Shown here: one piece after another, positions 63,417 through 64,000 of the stretch | Layout: each line of letters begins with the position of its first letter | How positions within the stretch are numbered: the first letter of the stretch is position 1 | DNA from: Colwellia ponticola | GTDB taxonomy: Bacteria; Pseudomonadota; Gammaproteobacteria; Enterobacterales; Alteromonadaceae | DNA: 64,000 bases | Assembly (NCBI RefSeq): GCF_005885605.1 | Contig: NZ_SZVP01000012.1 | Location: 48,235 to 112,234, forward strand | Reading direction: 5' to 3' | Program-made: the position numbers and the translations under genes | The notes under the pieces: generated by a model | What the model was told of the DNA's origin: nothing | Databases searched by the model: none | The model's input: the letters and a program-made list of their open reading frames with translations, nothing else

Positions 63417-63561
63417 GCGCTCCAGTTCCAAGGGGTTCACGCAAGATGAATCATCAACGAACTGTTTTACTAAGTTATCTACACGGTTTACCGTTTATTA
63501 GCTTAAGTTAACATCAAGTTTTAACGCTTTTAAAAACTTTTAAAAGAAACGAAATAAAGTG

Positions 63562-63589
63562 TTGACATTAAAACTCGGAAGCGTATGAT
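63562..63589 (+). promoter_or_regulatory. rrn promoter P2
   Basis: TTGACA (63562-63567), 16-base spacer and TATGAT (63584-63589). It lies about 170 bases after P1, with an A+T-rich block (AAAACTTTTAAAAG) just before it that may be an UP element. Confidence 0.85.
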
Positions 63590-63702
63590 ACGCATCCTGC
63601 TTCGGGGCAACAGCAACGAGCGACGCTAGTTTAACTAGCTAAGATGATGAGCGAATGCGACTCGCATCTGATTTAAAGTTTACCTTAGGTAAAGCTTTAA
63701 AT

Positions 63703-63748
63703 GTCTTCTTTAACAATTAGTTATCATGCAATTTGTGTGAGCACTCAC
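63703..63748 (+). promoter_or_regulatory. rrn leader antitermination region (boxA and hairpin)
   Basis: CTTTAACAAT (63708-63717) is the boxA core of rRNA leaders. About 20 bases later GTGAG/CTCAC (63737-63741, 63744-63748) forms the small hairpin found in rRNA leaders after boxA. Together they support loading of Nus factors. Confidence 0.8.
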
Positions 63749-63962
63749 ATTACGCTGTTTTATAAGCTTCACTTTACTTTTACTAGTAAGGCAAGCAAAA
63801 ACGCTTAATGAATGATGTTCATGCAAATAAATACACGTTATTTATCTTTAGTTAGGTAGGTAACGACTATGTAATGCGTTATCAAGTTTTCTTCGGAAAG
63901 TTTGGTATCACGACAGAATTCATTGAGCAGATGTTATCTTCGGATACATCACAAACGATTTT

Positions 63963-64000
63963 TAATTGAAGAGTTTGATCATGGCTCAGATTGAACGCTG
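63963..64000 (+). rRNA. 16S ribosomal RNA, 5' end (partial)
   Basis: AATTGAAGAGTTTGATCATG (63964-63983) and the following GGCTCAGATTGAACGCTG are the conserved 5' end of bacterial 16S rRNA. The gene continues past the right edge. The mature 5' end is estimated from E. coli and may differ by a few bases. Confidence 0.97.

Noticed and set aside
1..64000. CRISPR arrays, tRNA genes, IS elements or prophage
   Set aside because: I looked for regularly spaced repeats, cloverleaf-type sequences, transposase or integrase motifs and found none.

Overview
The window is A+T-rich chromosomal DNA from a marine gammaproteobacterium, most likely Colwellia or a close relative in the Alteromonadales. I infer this from the codon bias, the pilMNOPQ-aroKB-damX-dam order, the argH gene fused to an acetyltransferase, dusB-fis, and an rRNA operon leader; no species was confirmed by a search. 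There is no prophage, IS element, CRISPR array or tRNA that I can see.

Layout. 1-8,600: start of an exported protein (minus strand), hemE, then metJ divergent from metB-metL with a well-preserved MetJ operator, and an uncharacterised HD-GYP-like protein. 8,587-17,742: arginine biosynthesis, argE divergent from argC-argB-argF-argG-argH(A), followed by a separate argA. 17,857-30,051: mrcA divergent from pilMNOPQ, then aroK-aroB-damX-like-dam. 30,075-33,197: a DUF2970 protein, an outer-membrane protein, rpe and trpS (gph is absent between them). 33,311-49,663: accessory region with an FHA protein/secreted protease pair, a class D beta-lactamase-like protein, two LysR regulators, a set of small conserved families (TIGR02450, DUF3429, flavin reductase, SDR, DCC), an RluA-type pseudouridine synthase and a PEP-CTERM protein. 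49,959-52,783: a siroheme synthase with a shrunken methyltransferase domain, rraA, prmA. 57,276-63,072: dusB-fis, purH, a secreted methyltransferase-like protein, purD. 63,147-64,000: tandem rRNA promoters, boxA leader and the first bases of 16S rRNA.

The most interesting locus is at 52,985-56,023, between prmA and dusB, which are neighbours in enterics. It carries a tetrapyrrole-methylase-fold enzyme that looks like the alpha-N-methyltransferase of a split borosin RiPP system (the SonM type of Shewanella), with the catalytic Tyr/Arg/Tyr/Tyr spacing intact. Directly downstream is a 92-residue protein with a helical N-terminus and a short C-terminal region that fits a discrete borosin precursor. 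A membrane TPR-GGDEF diguanylate cyclase follows 20 bases later. Both the enzyme gene and the precursor gene end inside short tandem repeats (5-mer and 7-mer), so their C-termini may vary between strains.

The housekeeping parts behave as expected: methionine genes under MetJ, arginine genes with an ArgR-like site at the argE/argC divergent promoter, type IV pilus alignment genes as an overlapping operon, and purine and translation genes leading into an rRNA operon.
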